The notes under the pieces: model-generated | Told to the model about the DNA's origin: nothing | Databases searched by the model: none | What the model saw: the letters and a program-made list of their open reading frames with translations, nothing else | Shown: piece after piece, positions 1-11,378 of the stretch | Position numbering within the stretch: position 1 is the stretch's first letter | Layout of the letters: every line of letters begins with the position of its first letter | Made by a program: the position numbers and the translations under genes | Source: Methylotenera sp. | Lineage (GTDB): Bacteria; Pseudomonadota; Gammaproteobacteria; Burkholderiales; Methylophilaceae | DNA: 64,000 nucleotides | Assembly: GCA_021732405.1 (NCBI GenBank) | Contig: JAKFVB010000021.1 | Span: 2,564-66,563, forward strand | Direction: 5' to 3'

Positions 1-7
1 CGTTATA

Positions 8-2891
<2,884 letters not shown>

Positions 2892-3032
2892 TATAACCTT
2901 AATACTTGAATCTATCCAAGATTAACGGTTTGTTCTAAAGCTGATAATACAATCAATACCCCATTAAAACTTTACTTCTTCCAATTTGTTACAGAGCCTT
3001 CTCGAAAGAGAAAAGCACAACATTACCAGTTA

Positions 3033-3148
3033 TGCTTGGCGGCCATAGCGGTTTGGAACCACCCCTTCCCATCTCGAACAGGGCCGTGAAACGAACCAGC
3101 GCCAATGATAGTATGCTCTTCGCATGCGAAAGTAGGTCACCGCCAAGC
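3033..3148 (+). rRNA. rrf: 5S ribosomal RNA
   Basis: About 116 nt beginning TGCTTGGCGGCCATAGCG and ending CACCGCCAAGC; these ends pair as helix I. It contains the conserved ACCCCTTCCCATCTCGAACAGG block and the AGTAGGTCACCGCC 3' part. It lies about 140 bp after the 23S gene in the same direction, as expected for the distal part of an rRNA operon, and is followed by a strong terminator. The 23S-5S spacer carries no tRNA. Confidence 0.97.
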
Positions 3149-3183
3149 TATTTATACCAAATCAGCATCATGCTGGTTTACTT

Positions 3184-3208
3184 AAAGCCTCCTTCACGGA
3201 GGCTTTTT
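3184..3208 (+). terminator. Rho-independent terminator of the rRNA operon
   Basis: Perfect 9-bp stem AAAGCCTCC / GGAGGCTTT with a 5-nt loop (TTCAC), followed by a T run. It lies 36 bp after 5S. Confidence 0.93.
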
Positions 3209-3240
3209 GCTTTTATGGACTTAATTAACCGGCCAAAATA

Positions 3241-3270
3241 TTGTGATTTAATCTAAGTTCGGGGTATAGT
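3241..3270 (+). promoter_or_regulatory. Probable sigma70 promoter of the nonapeptide-repeat gene
   Basis: TTGTGA (3241-3246) and TATAGT (3265-3270) separated by 18 bp, about 25 bp before the start codon of the gene at 3296. A GGAG ribosome binding site lies around 3284. Assigned by eye from the consensus; no transcript data. Confidence 0.5.
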
Positions 3271-3295
3271 CGTTATTAATATTGGAGTAAAACTC

Positions 3296-3778
3296 ATGAA
3301 AATACTTTTTTTAAGTTGCCTGTTTCTACTTTATTTGCCTGCGTTAGCTCAAACTGGAACTACAGATGTGAGTAGCAAGTCATGTCAAAAGACTTGTTTG
3401 CCAGTTGACTTGACGCGCGGTAAGCAGGATGAGCCTCTATCGCATAGCAAAATAGATGATGAGTTAACTAAGGGCAAGCAGACCGAAAATCTAACATCTA
3501 ACAAGTTACGTGACGATTTGTCGCGTGGAAAAGAAAGTGCTGTATTGCATGCAGGTAAAAAGTCAGACGAATTGGGCCGCGGCTTAGAAACCAACCCTTT
3601 TCAAACTAACAGAAGTCGCGATGATTTGACTCGTAGTAACGTCAATAATAATTTAACGGCGGGTAGAAAAAGCGACGATTTATCGCGTAGCGCGGGGAGT
3701 GATGACCTAAGCTTTAGTAGAGTAAGTGATGACTTATCGCGTGGCAAAGAGTCCGATTTATTAACGCGTTGTGATTAA
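3296..3778 (+). CDS. Secreted protein made of 13 tandem 9-residue repeats
   Basis: No known family recognised. Residues 1-19 (MKILFLSCLFLLYLPALAQ) are a clear Sec signal peptide. A short region with two cysteines (CQKTC) follows. Residues 39-155 then divide, with no insertion or deletion, into 13 consecutive nonapeptides of pattern L-S/T-x-x-K/R-x-x-D-D/E (for example LSRGKESAV, LTAGRKSDD, LSRSAGSDD, LSRGKESDL). The protein ends in a partial unit, LTRCD, with a third late cysteine. The repeat body is hydrophilic and rich in Asp, Lys, Arg and Ser, with only the Leu invariantly hydrophobic, so a regular solenoid-like or extended structure is possible. It stands alone after the rRNA terminator with its own probable promoter. 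The reading frame, signal peptide and RBS make it convincing as a gene; the function is unknown. Confidence 0.85.
   Translation: MKILFLSCLFLLYLPALAQTGTTDVSSKSCQKTCLPVDLTRGKQDEPLSHSKIDDELTKGKQTENLTSNKLRDDLSRGKESAVLHAGKKSDELGRGLETNPFQTNRSRDDLTRSNVNNNLTAGRKSDDLSRSAGSDDLSFSRVSDDLSRGKESDLLTRCD
3410..3760 (+). repeat. 27-bp coding tandem repeat (13 units)
   Basis: Coding counterpart of the nonapeptide array. Thirteen in-phase 27-bp units diverge at DNA level (for example GACGATTTGTCGCGTGG and GATGACTTATCGCGTGG) while the 9-residue register never slips. This argues for selection on protein periodicity rather than a recent slippage expansion. Confidence 0.85.
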
Positions 3779-3781
3779 TTT

Positions 3782-5002
3782 TTAGTTTTCTACAACTAAA
3801 TCAGGCACGTAGTTAAATGCTATTTTTACCTGAGATGCATACAGCGCATTATGCGCACCACCCAGATAAATCGTATTTTTGCCGTATTTAGTATTCAGTT
3901 TATCTACGGCTGAATTTAATTTCTTATTCGTTTCTACTATCTCAGTTTCAAATAGATCGACAATATATTGCTGATCAAGAATAAAACTTGAAAATGAAAT
4001 ACCCACTGCCTGCGGAATCACTTTCTTGTCTGGATAACTTTTCCAAAGTGTTTCAAAAACATGCGTAATGTTTAAAGTACTATCGGTGGGCGAACAATTT
4101 GCTTCAATCACCCAAGTAGGGTGATTGGTAAACTTAAGGCGTACGTGTATTTTAGACGTACGTAGATGATAGCTACGTAATCGTACACAAGCTTTTTGCA
4201 GCAGTCTGTGTAAAACCGATAGCGCGCCATGTTGTGTGCGTAATTCGGGCGGAAGTACATGCGAATGCCCTAGGCTTTTCCTGTCTGTCTCAGTGCGCAT
4301 GATTTCAACACCTCGTAATTTATCATACATGCGCTCACCTTCCACGCTACCCCAAGCGGCGCGCAATTGTTGCTTATTAGCGGCATATAAGGCTTGCATA
4401 GTGGTTAAGCCATAATGATTAAGCCGTTCTTCCATGCGTCTGCCAATCCCTGTTAAATCTCTAGGTTTAAGGCCGTACAGTTTTTCAGGAATATCCTGCT
4501 GCTCGATGACAACACAGCCGTTGGGTTTTTGCATATTAGATGCCAGTTTGGCTAAAAAAGTATTGGGTGCAATGCCAATAGAGCAGTGAATAAATTCAAA
4601 TTGTTTATTAATTTCACGTTTAATCTTGGCGGCTAATTTAAGCGCATTATCTTTTTGCTGCTGTGAACCCGTTAACTTGCATACCATTTCATCAATCGAT
4701 AATACCTTTTCCACATGCGTACAAGACTCAACGATTTCGATTAGTTTGTGATGATATTGCACATAAAGTGGCGGCCTTGCTTCTACAAAAATCATGTCTG
4801 GGCACAACTTACGCGCATCTCGCACGCCTGTACCTGTTTTAACGCCAAATGCTTTAGCTTCATAGCTTGCAGCAATACAACATGTGCTTTCTGCCATCAC
4901 CGCCAGCACGCCGATTGGCTTGCCGCGTAATTCTGGGCGCAACTGTTGCTCCACTGAGGCAAAGTAAGAGTTAAAATCAACGTATAAGGCGTTTAAGCTC
5001 AT
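3782..5002 (-). CDS. Y-family DNA polymerase (DinB/Pol IV-like)
   Basis: Translesion DNA polymerase of the Y family, expected to copy past damaged bases in the cytoplasm. The N-terminal block YVDFNSYFASVEQ carries the first metal-binding Asp (D9) and the steric-gate aromatic (F14). LSIDEM supplies the second acidic pair (D104, E105), so the catalytic centre looks intact, unlike ImuB. A helix-hairpin-helix-like segment follows (LTGIGRRMEERL), then a little-finger domain; total 406 aa. The C-terminus lacks the UmuC DUF4113 region and no umuD/lexA partner is adjacent. It converges on the repeat-protein gene with a gap of only 3 bp. It could be a Pol IV or a divergent UmuC-like enzyme; the symbol is left empty. 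Confidence 0.88.
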   Translation of the reverse strand: MSLNALYVDFNSYFASVEQQLRPELRGKPIGVLAVMAESTCCIAASYEAKAFGVKTGTGVRDARKLCPDMIFVEARPPLYVQYHHKLIEIVESCTHVEKVLSIDEMVCKLTGSQQQKDNALKLAAKIKREINKQFEFIHCSIGIAPNTFLAKLASNMQKPNGCVVIEQQDIPEKLYGLKPRDLTGIGRRMEERLNHYGLTTMQALYAANKQQLRAAWGSVEGERMYDKLRGVEIMRTETDRKSLGHSHVLPPELRTQHGALSVLHRLLQKACVRLRSYHLRTSKIHVRLKFTNHPTWVIEANCSPTDSTLNITHVFETLWKSYPDKKVIPQAVGISFSSFILDQQYIVDLFETEIVETNKKLNSAVDKLNTKYGKNTIYLGGAHNALYASQVKIAFNYVPDLVVEN

Positions 5003-5094
5003 GGCAAAAATAATGAAACCTGATGTAATGTTTTAGATAAATGATGGACTAACTATTGTAGGATGAATTCATAAAAAGTGAAAAGGTGTAGATA

Positions 5095-5649
5095 ATGAAT
5101 AACAAACAAATCGCAATTTTTGCAGGTGGCTGTTTTTGGTGCACCGAGCCTGTATTTAGCCAATTAATTGGCGTTAATAAAGTTGTTTCTGGCTATATTG
5201 GTGGCCACACGCTTAACCCTACTTACAAAGATATTTGCAACGGTGATACTGGCCATGCGGAAGGTATCCAGATAGTTTTTGATGCAGACCAAGTAAGTTT
5301 TGAAACCTTGCTAGAAGTGTTTTTTGCCTCACATGACCCTACCACGCTAAACCGCCAAGGTAATGACGTAGGCACGCAATATCGCTCTGCCGTATTTTGC
5401 CAAAATGCCGCACAACGTGATGCAACTATCAAAATGATTGAAGCACTGAATGCTAAAAAAACGTTTCATTCTGCTATTGTGACGCAGATTAATGGCCCAG
5501 ATACGTTTTACCCTGCTGAGAGTTATCATCAATATTATTTTGAAAAGAACCCAGGTCAGCCTTATTGTTTGGCAGTTGCTGCGCCTAAAAAAGAAAAAAT
5601 AAGAACAAAGTACTCAGAGTTAATAAAAGATTTATCGCAGGATGCTTAA
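5095..5649 (+). CDS. msrA: Peptide-methionine (S)-S-oxide reductase MsrA
   Basis: Reduces methionine-S-sulfoxide in proteins back to methionine using thioredoxin; an oxidative-damage repair enzyme. The family signature FAGGCFWCTEPVF is at the N-terminus, with catalytic Cys13 and an adjacent Cys16. The YHQYYFEKNP block near the C-terminus is also typical of MsrA. At 184 aa it is a single-domain enzyme with no MsrB fusion and no signal peptide, so it is probably cytoplasmic. An AAAAGGTG ribosome binding site lies just before the start. It is divergent from the Y-family polymerase and convergent with corA. Confidence 0.96.
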   Translation: MNNKQIAIFAGGCFWCTEPVFSQLIGVNKVVSGYIGGHTLNPTYKDICNGDTGHAEGIQIVFDADQVSFETLLEVFFASHDPTTLNRQGNDVGTQYRSAVFCQNAAQRDATIKMIEALNAKKTFHSAIVTQINGPDTFYPAESYHQYYFEKNPGQPYCLAVAAPKKEKIRTKYSELIKDLSQDA

Positions 5650-5668
5650 TTTTTTGGGTAATTTTTAG

Positions 5669-5690
5669 GGTTAAGTTTTACTACTTAACC
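5669..5690. terminator. Bidirectional hairpin between msrA and corA
   Basis: Perfect 8-bp inverted repeat GGTTAAGT-TTTACT-ACTTAACC. The corA stop codon and its last few codons lie inside the hairpin. A TTTTT-rich stretch lies just left of it, which suits termination of the minus-strand corA transcript. Its core recurs in other intergenic hairpins of this window. Confidence 0.65.
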
Positions 5691-6786
5691 ATTGCCTGCG
5701 CCAAAAAATCATTATCATGATAGATGCGATGCTGACCATTAAGCCGATTGCCCACCAAAAGCCATCGGCTTCTTTTAACCACGGCATGGATTCAAAATTC
5801 ATCCCAAAAATACCAGAAATCAATGTGGCTGGCATAAATAGCATGGTGACGACTGTTAAAGCGCGCAATTCGAGATTGACGCGATTACTCATACTAGCCA
5901 TATAAATATCCATCATGCCGCTTAGGCTATCGCGAATGGATTCCAGCGATTCAATGAAATTGACGGTGTGATCATATACATCACGCAAATACGGCATGGT
6001 GGCTTCTTTAAAAAAGTCATTTTCGTTGCGGATTAGATTATTAATCACCTCACGCAGCGGCCATACCGCGCGGCGTAGCTCAACGCTCACATGTTTTAGC
6101 TGATGAATATTCTGTAATTCAGCATTGCTGGGCCTTGAAAGTAATACTTCTTCTAATGCCTCACTGGCATCGCCCACGTCTTCCAGCACGCTAAAATACC
6201 TGTCCACCACACTATCTAGGAGCGCATACGCTAAATAATCCACACCCAGTTCACGAATGTGCGCGCGACTTGCGCGCATACGGGCACGTACAGGCTCAAA
6301 AATACCAGTAGAACGCTCTTGAAAAGTGAGCAAATAATCATGCCCTAAGACAAAACTCACCTGCTCAGAATCCAAATTTAGATTGGTCTTGTCATACTTA
6401 AAACTACGCGTTTCTAAAAACACATAATCGTCAAACTCATCAATCTTAGGGCGCTGCTCGGTATTCAATATGTCTTCTAGCACCAGTGGATGCAAATTGA
6501 ACAAATCACCCACTTGCTTAATCAGCGCTGCATCATGCACGCCATGAATGTTCAGCCATAGTTTTTTTCCCGCGCTGGTGTAATCACTTAATTTAAAAGC
6601 AGCAAGCTCATCTGCGCTTAACAGTTTTTCGGTTAAATCAGCTGCGTCATATGCCACCAGTGTGACGGTAGGCTTATCCATTTTGGATATATCAGCATCC
6701 ATATCGCCCACATAAATCAAGGAACCAGGCGGCATGCCGATTTTTTTAGATAGGCGTTTTTTGGATGATTTGCGGTTTTTTTTCAT
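5671..6786 (-). CDS. corA: Magnesium/cobalt transporter CorA
   Basis: Inner-membrane Mg2+ channel of the CorA/CorA-like family. The 371-aa protein has a long cytoplasmic N-terminal region (about 300 residues, with VLEDILNTEQRPKIDEFDDY typical of the family). Two C-terminal membrane helices follow: the first ends in the signature GMNFESMPWL and the second is FWWAIGLMVSIASIMIMIFW. The N-terminus is unusually lysine- and serine-rich (KKNRKSSKKRLSKK). It lies 11 bp downstream of the orphan 298-aa gene on the same strand and may be co-transcribed with it and glnS. Confidence 0.95.
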   Translation of the reverse strand: MKKNRKSSKKRLSKKIGMPPGSLIYVGDMDADISKMDKPTVTLVAYDAADLTEKLLSADELAAFKLSDYTSAGKKLWLNIHGVHDAALIKQVGDLFNLHPLVLEDILNTEQRPKIDEFDDYVFLETRSFKYDKTNLNLDSEQVSFVLGHDYLLTFQERSTGIFEPVRARMRASRAHIRELGVDYLAYALLDSVVDRYFSVLEDVGDASEALEEVLLSRPSNAELQNIHQLKHVSVELRRAVWPLREVINNLIRNENDFFKEATMPYLRDVYDHTVNFIESLESIRDSLSGMMDIYMASMSNRVNLELRALTVVTMLFMPATLISGIFGMNFESMPWLKEADGFWWAIGLMVSIASIMIMIFWRRQWLSSKT

Positions 6787-6797
6787 ATTTGAAATAA

Positions 6798-7694
6798 TTA
6801 GTTGCCTAAATCAACACTGAAAATATGAGCATGCTGTTTTGAAGTGTTGCCTCTTTCATCTATACAATAAAAAATTGTAACGTTCCCTGTAACAGAATCT
6901 TTGTGAGCAAGTTCATTAAGATCAATACCAGGGGCAACACTAACTTTCATTCTACGGTCTGAAAATTCTGGAAATGTTGCACCCCAGCCTCGTTTTGCTG
7001 AGTCTCTATCCGTAGCACGAATAACAATTTCGGTTTTTTCAAGTTCAATTGATTTTTCTAACTGTGAGAGATCGGCAAGCATACTTGGAACTTCAGCTAT
7101 AGCCTCCTTGGATAGAATTACATTATTATCAATACTTATTGACGCATTTGAGTCTTTCTTTGCGGGTCTTGTGAATTCAATTGCACCTTGAATTGCACCA
7201 GGAGTTTCTTCTAGAGAATTATTTAATTTTTTATTAAGTATTTCTTTGTCAATGCCAGTAATTTCCTCACCTTGGTTTAGCGTAATGTTAATTTGTTGTT
7301 GAATATTAGGCTTGTTTGAATCGTTGTTGAATTTATCTATAGCTATTTTTACACCATATAAAAACACTGCAACCACAATCCAAGACACTATTTCTTCTTT
7401 TTTCTTTTGTGGCTTTTGAGATAATAAATTTAACTTTACTCCTGACTCATCTTCAATTTGATCTTGTATCGCTAATTTCAGTCTGAATTTGATTTTTTCT
7501 GTAAGACTGCCAGATTTTAGCTCTTCTACATACAGTTGAATATCTTGAGCAACAACATCGTCAAATAGCTTTTCTAAAGCTAATGGCGTTGCTTTTGCAT
7601 TTTTATCAAATGCCAGAAGTGATTTAGCTACGTCTGTTAATAATAGGTGATCCTTGTTTGAAAAATATATTTCCTGTTCAAAAACAATTTCCAT
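6798..7694 (-). CDS. Unrecognised single-pass membrane protein (298 aa)
   Basis: I do not recognise a family. The protein has a soluble N-terminal half of about 100 residues, helical and rich in Leu, Lys and Asp. A KKKEE stop-transfer-like cluster follows, then one membrane helix (IVSWIVVAVFLYGVKIAI, about residues 103-120). The remaining region of about 175 residues is Asn-rich and mixed alpha/beta, ending in a beta-like segment (VTGNVTIFYCIDERG). There is no signal peptide. The DNA is visibly more AT-rich than the flanking glnS and corA, which could mark acquired DNA. It lies 39 bp after glnS and 11 bp before corA on the same strand. AAAGG precedes the ATG as a ribosome binding site. Role unknown. 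Confidence 0.8.
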   Translation of the reverse strand: MEIVFEQEIYFSNKDHLLLTDVAKSLLAFDKNAKATPLALEKLFDDVVAQDIQLYVEELKSGSLTEKIKFRLKLAIQDQIEDESGVKLNLLSQKPQKKKEEIVSWIVVAVFLYGVKIAIDKFNNDSNKPNIQQQINITLNQGEEITGIDKEILNKKLNNSLEETPGAIQGAIEFTRPAKKDSNASISIDNNVILSKEAIAEVPSMLADLSQLEKSIELEKTEIVIRATDRDSAKRGWGATFPEFSDRRMKVSVAPGIDLNELAHKDSVTGNVTIFYCIDERGNTSKQHAHIFSVDLGN

Positions 7695-7733
7695 GATGAC
7701 CTTTCATTAAAAGCGTAAAGCTGCTCTGATTAA

Positions 7734-9500
7734 TTATTTCTGCCAAGCATCCCGCAAAGTCACTGTACGATTAAATATTGGTTTGCCAGCAGCGCTGTCT
7801 TTTTTATCCGCAACAAAATAACCATGACGTTCAAACTGGAATTTATCTTCTGCTTTTGCATCTTTTAAGCTTGGCTCTAATTGCGAGGTAATGGTTTTTA
7901 CAGAATCAGGATTCAAGTCATTCAGATAATCCCTGTCGCCTGATCCAGGGTGCGCTTCTTTGAATAATCTATCGTACAAACGAATTTCGGCTGCGTAAGC
8001 ATGTTGTGCGCTTACCCAGTGGATATTACCTTTTACTTTTATGGCATCTGCACCTGGCGTACCAGATTTTGTATCTGGCAGGTAGTCGCAATGTACTACT
8101 GTGACGTTGCCTGCGGCGTCTTTTTCAAAGCCTGTGCATTTCACCACGTAGCCATAACGCAGGCGCACCATGCCATCTGGCGTTAGCCTGAAAAAGCCTT
8201 TGCTTGGCGTTTCCATAAAGTCTTCCGCTTCAATCCATAATTCGCGTGTTAAGGGCACAACGCGTTTGCCTAATTCGGGTTTGAGCGGATGGTTAGGCGC
8301 GAAGCAATCTTCTACTTGGTTGACTGGGTAGTTATCAATAACCAGCTTAATCGGGTCTAGCACGGCAATTCGGCGTTCTGCAGCGTCGTTAAGCACTTCA
8401 CGCATGCAGTCTTCCAATATAGTGTATTCAATCCATGAATCGGCTTTACTGACGCCAATACGGTCTGTGAATAACTTAAAGCCTTCTGCCACATAGCCAC
8501 GACGGCGCGCGCCTGCTAGGGTTGGTAATCGTGGGTCATCCCAGCCTGAAACATGTTTTTGCTCAACCAGATCGATTAACTTACGTTTTGAAAGCACCAC
8601 GTAAGTTAAGTTAAGGCGTGCGAATTCATATTGTTTTGGTAATGGATGCGCTAATAAACCTGCTTCAGCTAAGCGCTCTAATAACCAATCATAAAACGGG
8701 CGTTGGTCTTCAAATTCAAGCGTGCAAATGGAATGCGTGATTTGCTCTAAGGCATCTTCAATCGGGTGAGCAAACGTATACATGGGGTAAATGCACCATG
8801 TGTCACCCGTATTATGGTGGTGCGCACGGCGTACGCGATAAATCGCAGGATCGCGCAGGTTGATATTAGGCGATGCCATATCGATTTTGGCGCGCAAGAT
8901 CAGGCTGCCATCAGCATGTTTGCCATCACGCATTTCGCGGAATAGTTGCAGATTCTCTGCCACACTGCGATTACGCCAGGGTGAGTTTTTGCCAGGTTCT
9001 GTCAGCGTGCCGCGGGTTTCGCGCATTTCATCGGCGGTTTGGCTATCTACAAAGGCATGACCGTTTTCAATCAGACTCTCTGCCGCGTGATACATAAAAT
9101 CGAAATAATTGCTGGCGAAATATAGATTGGATTCAGCGCCGTTTGCCCAATTAAAGCCAAGCCATTGCACCGCAACAGAGATGCTGTCCACATACTCTTG
9201 GCTCTCTTTTTCAGGATTGGTATCATCAAAACGCAGATGGCATACGCCAGCGTAGTCGCGTGCTAAACCAAAATTTAAAAAGATACTTTTGGCATGACCG
9301 ATATGTAAGTAGCCATTCGGTTCTGGCGGAAAGCGGGTACGGATTTTAGCAGGGTCTGCTTGACCAGTGGCTTGATGTGTTGCATCACCTGGGCTGCCTG
9401 CCCATTTTTTGCTGGCGAATTTGTTATCGGCTAAATCGTGCTCAACAATGGCGCGAATAAAGTTTGAACCTAGTGGAATCGGAGTTTTTTCTGCGGACAT
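7734..9500 (-). CDS. glnS: Glutaminyl-tRNA synthetase
   Basis: Class I aminoacyl-tRNA synthetase charging tRNA-Gln with glutamine. The HIGH signature appears as PPEPNGYLHIGHAKS and the KMSKS-equivalent loop as VLSKRKL, the form typical of GlnRS. The Rossmann catalytic core is followed by the two beta-barrel anticodon-binding domains, and the 588-aa length is normal for bacterial GlnRS. It is divergent from birA. Presence of GlnRS indicates direct Gln-tRNA charging rather than sole reliance on GatCAB transamidation. Confidence 0.97.
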   Translation of the reverse strand: MSAEKTPIPLGSNFIRAIVEHDLADNKFASKKWAGSPGDATHQATGQADPAKIRTRFPPEPNGYLHIGHAKSIFLNFGLARDYAGVCHLRFDDTNPEKESQEYVDSISVAVQWLGFNWANGAESNLYFASNYFDFMYHAAESLIENGHAFVDSQTADEMRETRGTLTEPGKNSPWRNRSVAENLQLFREMRDGKHADGSLILRAKIDMASPNINLRDPAIYRVRRAHHHNTGDTWCIYPMYTFAHPIEDALEQITHSICTLEFEDQRPFYDWLLERLAEAGLLAHPLPKQYEFARLNLTYVVLSKRKLIDLVEQKHVSGWDDPRLPTLAGARRRGYVAEGFKLFTDRIGVSKADSWIEYTILEDCMREVLNDAAERRIAVLDPIKLVIDNYPVNQVEDCFAPNHPLKPELGKRVVPLTRELWIEAEDFMETPSKGFFRLTPDGMVRLRYGYVVKCTGFEKDAAGNVTVVHCDYLPDTKSGTPGADAIKVKGNIHWVSAQHAYAAEIRLYDRLFKEAHPGSGDRDYLNDLNPDSVKTITSQLEPSLKDAKAEDKFQFERHGYFVADKKDSAAGKPIFNRTVTLRDAWQK

Positions 9501-9636
9501 AAATATTTCGTATCGTTTTTTTATAAGCTAATAATGACGATATTTTACACGCTTGAATTGGATTACGGGTGGCTTACATAGACTAAAGCAGTAGGCATTT
9601 GCTGTGATAAACTCCAAGAAATATAATCAAAACAAT

Positions 9637-10623
9637 ATGAGCAATTTAACTTTTCCTATTTTACAGTTGCTGGCGGATGGCCAATTTCACTCTGGTGAGG
9701 CCTTGGCACAGCAGTTTAAAGTGACACGCGCCACGATTTGGAATGCGATTAAACATGCAGAAGCGTTGGGTATTACAATTTTTTCAGTGCGCGGGCGCGG
9801 CTATAAATTACCGCAAGCGATTGATTTTTTGGATAAAAATTCTGTATTGAATGCAATCGGCGAACAACGTGAATGGTTTAATTTAATCATCCTGGATGAA
9901 GTAGCATCCACCAATACCTATTTGATGCAGCAAAAAAATGTGGCGCATGCCACTTGTGTGGCGGCGCATATTCAAACCAAGGGCAAAGGCAGGCGTGGCC
10001 GTACTTGGGTTTCGCAATTGGGAGCAAGCTTAACTTTTTCTTTGGTATGGCGTTTTCAGTGCGGTGCTGCGGCATTATCGGGTTTAAGTTTGGCCGTTGG
10101 CGTGGCATTAATGCGCACTTTGATTAGCTTTGGTATTAATCAAGTGCAATTAAAATGGCCTAACGATATATTGATTGACGGTAAAAAGCTGGCAGGTATT
10201 TTAATTGAGCTGCAAGGCGATTTGGATGGGCCAAGCACCGCTGTGATTGGGGTGGGCATTAATCTAAATCTGCCAAAAGCGATGATTGAATCCATCGATC
10301 AACCAACGACCGATTTAAATACAATATCTAGTCACCCGATTAATCAAAATGCTTTGTTAGGCACATTGTTAAAGCATTTGGCAGAGGTGCTAAGCGGGTT
10401 TGAACAGTTTGGTTTTGTTGGCTTGCGCGATGAATGGCTAAGTCACCATGCTTATCATCAGCAGCCCGTGCGTATGTTGTTACCCAATGGCACTGAGGTA
10501 TTGGGCGTGGTAAAAAATGTGGCGGATGATGGTATTTTGCTGGTGGAAACCGCGCTTGGCTTGCAGCGTTTTTCAGCAGGCGAGATTTCCCTAAGAGGCT
10601 TTAATGCAGGAGTTGCGGCCTAA
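9637..10623 (+). CDS. birA: Bifunctional biotin ligase / biotin operon repressor BirA
   Basis: Attaches biotin to the carrier protein of acetyl-CoA carboxylase and can repress biotin genes. An N-terminal winged helix (residues about 1-60, GEALAQQFKVTRATIWNAIKHAE) is followed by the ligase domain with the biotinyl-AMP loop GKGRRGRTWVS, then KWPNDI and KLAGILIE, and a small C-terminal SH3-like domain. The track ORF begins at a GTG at 9604. I prefer the ATG at 9637 (MSNLTFPILQ), which gives a normal-length 328-aa protein. It overlaps coaX by 1 bp (TAATG), indicating translational coupling. Confidence 0.95.
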   Translation: MSNLTFPILQLLADGQFHSGEALAQQFKVTRATIWNAIKHAEALGITIFSVRGRGYKLPQAIDFLDKNSVLNAIGEQREWFNLIILDEVASTNTYLMQQKNVAHATCVAAHIQTKGKGRRGRTWVSQLGASLTFSLVWRFQCGAAALSGLSLAVGVALMRTLISFGINQVQLKWPNDILIDGKKLAGILIELQGDLDGPSTAVIGVGINLNLPKAMIESIDQPTTDLNTISSHPINQNALLGTLLKHLAEVLSGFEQFGFVGLRDEWLSHHAYHQQPVRMLLPNGTEVLGVVKNVADDGILLVETALGLQRFSAGEISLRGFNAGVAA

Positions 10624-11378
10624 TGTTATTGGTAATCGATAGCGGCAATACCCGCACTAAATGGGCTTTGGTGGATAGCGCAGGCGTGATGCAAGCGCCT
10701 GCAGTTTGCTTGAATGCGGATTTAGCGATATCAACATTAAAACAAGCGGCGCAAAAAGCCGATCAAGTGCTGATTGCCAATGTGGCTGGGCAGGCGATAG
10801 CCCAACAAATCGCACAGTTGGTTACGCCGCTAAATGCCCATTTTATTGTGGCTAAGCAACAGGCAGCTGACGTGATTAATTGCTACGAGCAAGCAGAAAA
10901 GCTGGGTGCAGACCGCTGGGCTAGCTTAATTGCCGCTTGGCATATCCATCATCAGCCAACTTTAGTGATTAATGCGGGTACTGCAATAACCATTGATTGC
11001 TTGACGACTGATGAAAGTAATAAAGGTTTGTTTTTGGGCGGTACCATCATGCCTGGTCTAAGCCTAATGCAGACTGGATTGACGCATAACACGGCGCAAT
11101 TGAAGATGGATAAAGGCAGTCATCTGGCTTTTCCCCTTAACACACAGGATGCCATTGAAACAGGATGCTTAAATGCAGCAATCGGTGCGATTGCCGTGAT
11201 GCACAATCAGCTTGAAAGTATATGTGGTTTACCGCCAAAATTAGTGATTAGCGGCGGCGATGCTTCTACCATTGCAGGCGTGTTAATGGCGCATATAAAA
11301 GTAGATGAAAAACGGGTTATGATACTGGAAAACCTTGTTTTGCAAGGTTTAGCAATATTAAAGAAAGAGTACATATGA
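10623..11378 (+). CDS. coaX: Type III pantothenate kinase
   Basis: Phosphorylates pantothenate in the first step of coenzyme A synthesis; the CoaX type belongs to the ASKHA fold and is feedback-resistant in known members. The N-terminal phosphate-binding motif VIDSGNTRTKWALVD is followed by GADRWASLIAAW, the INAGTAITID motif and GGTIMPGL, all family hallmarks; 251 aa is the usual length. It overlaps birA by 1 bp and the following SPOR-like gene by 4 bp, so the three form one operon. The birA-coaX-SPOR order is common in betaproteobacteria. Confidence 0.96.
   Translation: MLLVIDSGNTRTKWALVDSAGVMQAPAVCLNADLAISTLKQAAQKADQVLIANVAGQAIAQQIAQLVTPLNAHFIVAKQQAADVINCYEQAEKLGADRWASLIAAWHIHHQPTLVINAGTAITIDCLTTDESNKGLFLGGTIMPGLSLMQTGLTHNTAQLKMDKGSHLAFPLNTQDAIETGCLNAAIGAIAVMHNQLESICGLPPKLVISGGDASTIAGVLMAHIKVDEKRVMILENLVLQGLAILKKEYI

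Noticed and set aside
3032-3256. 74-aa ORF over 5S rRNA and its terminator.
   Set aside because: It covers the 5S gene and the terminator hairpin, with no ribosome binding site; a coincidental frame.
3385-3594. 69-aa minus-strand ORF opposite the nonapeptide array.
   Set aside because: Shadow of the periodic coding sequence; its composition merely mirrors the repeat.
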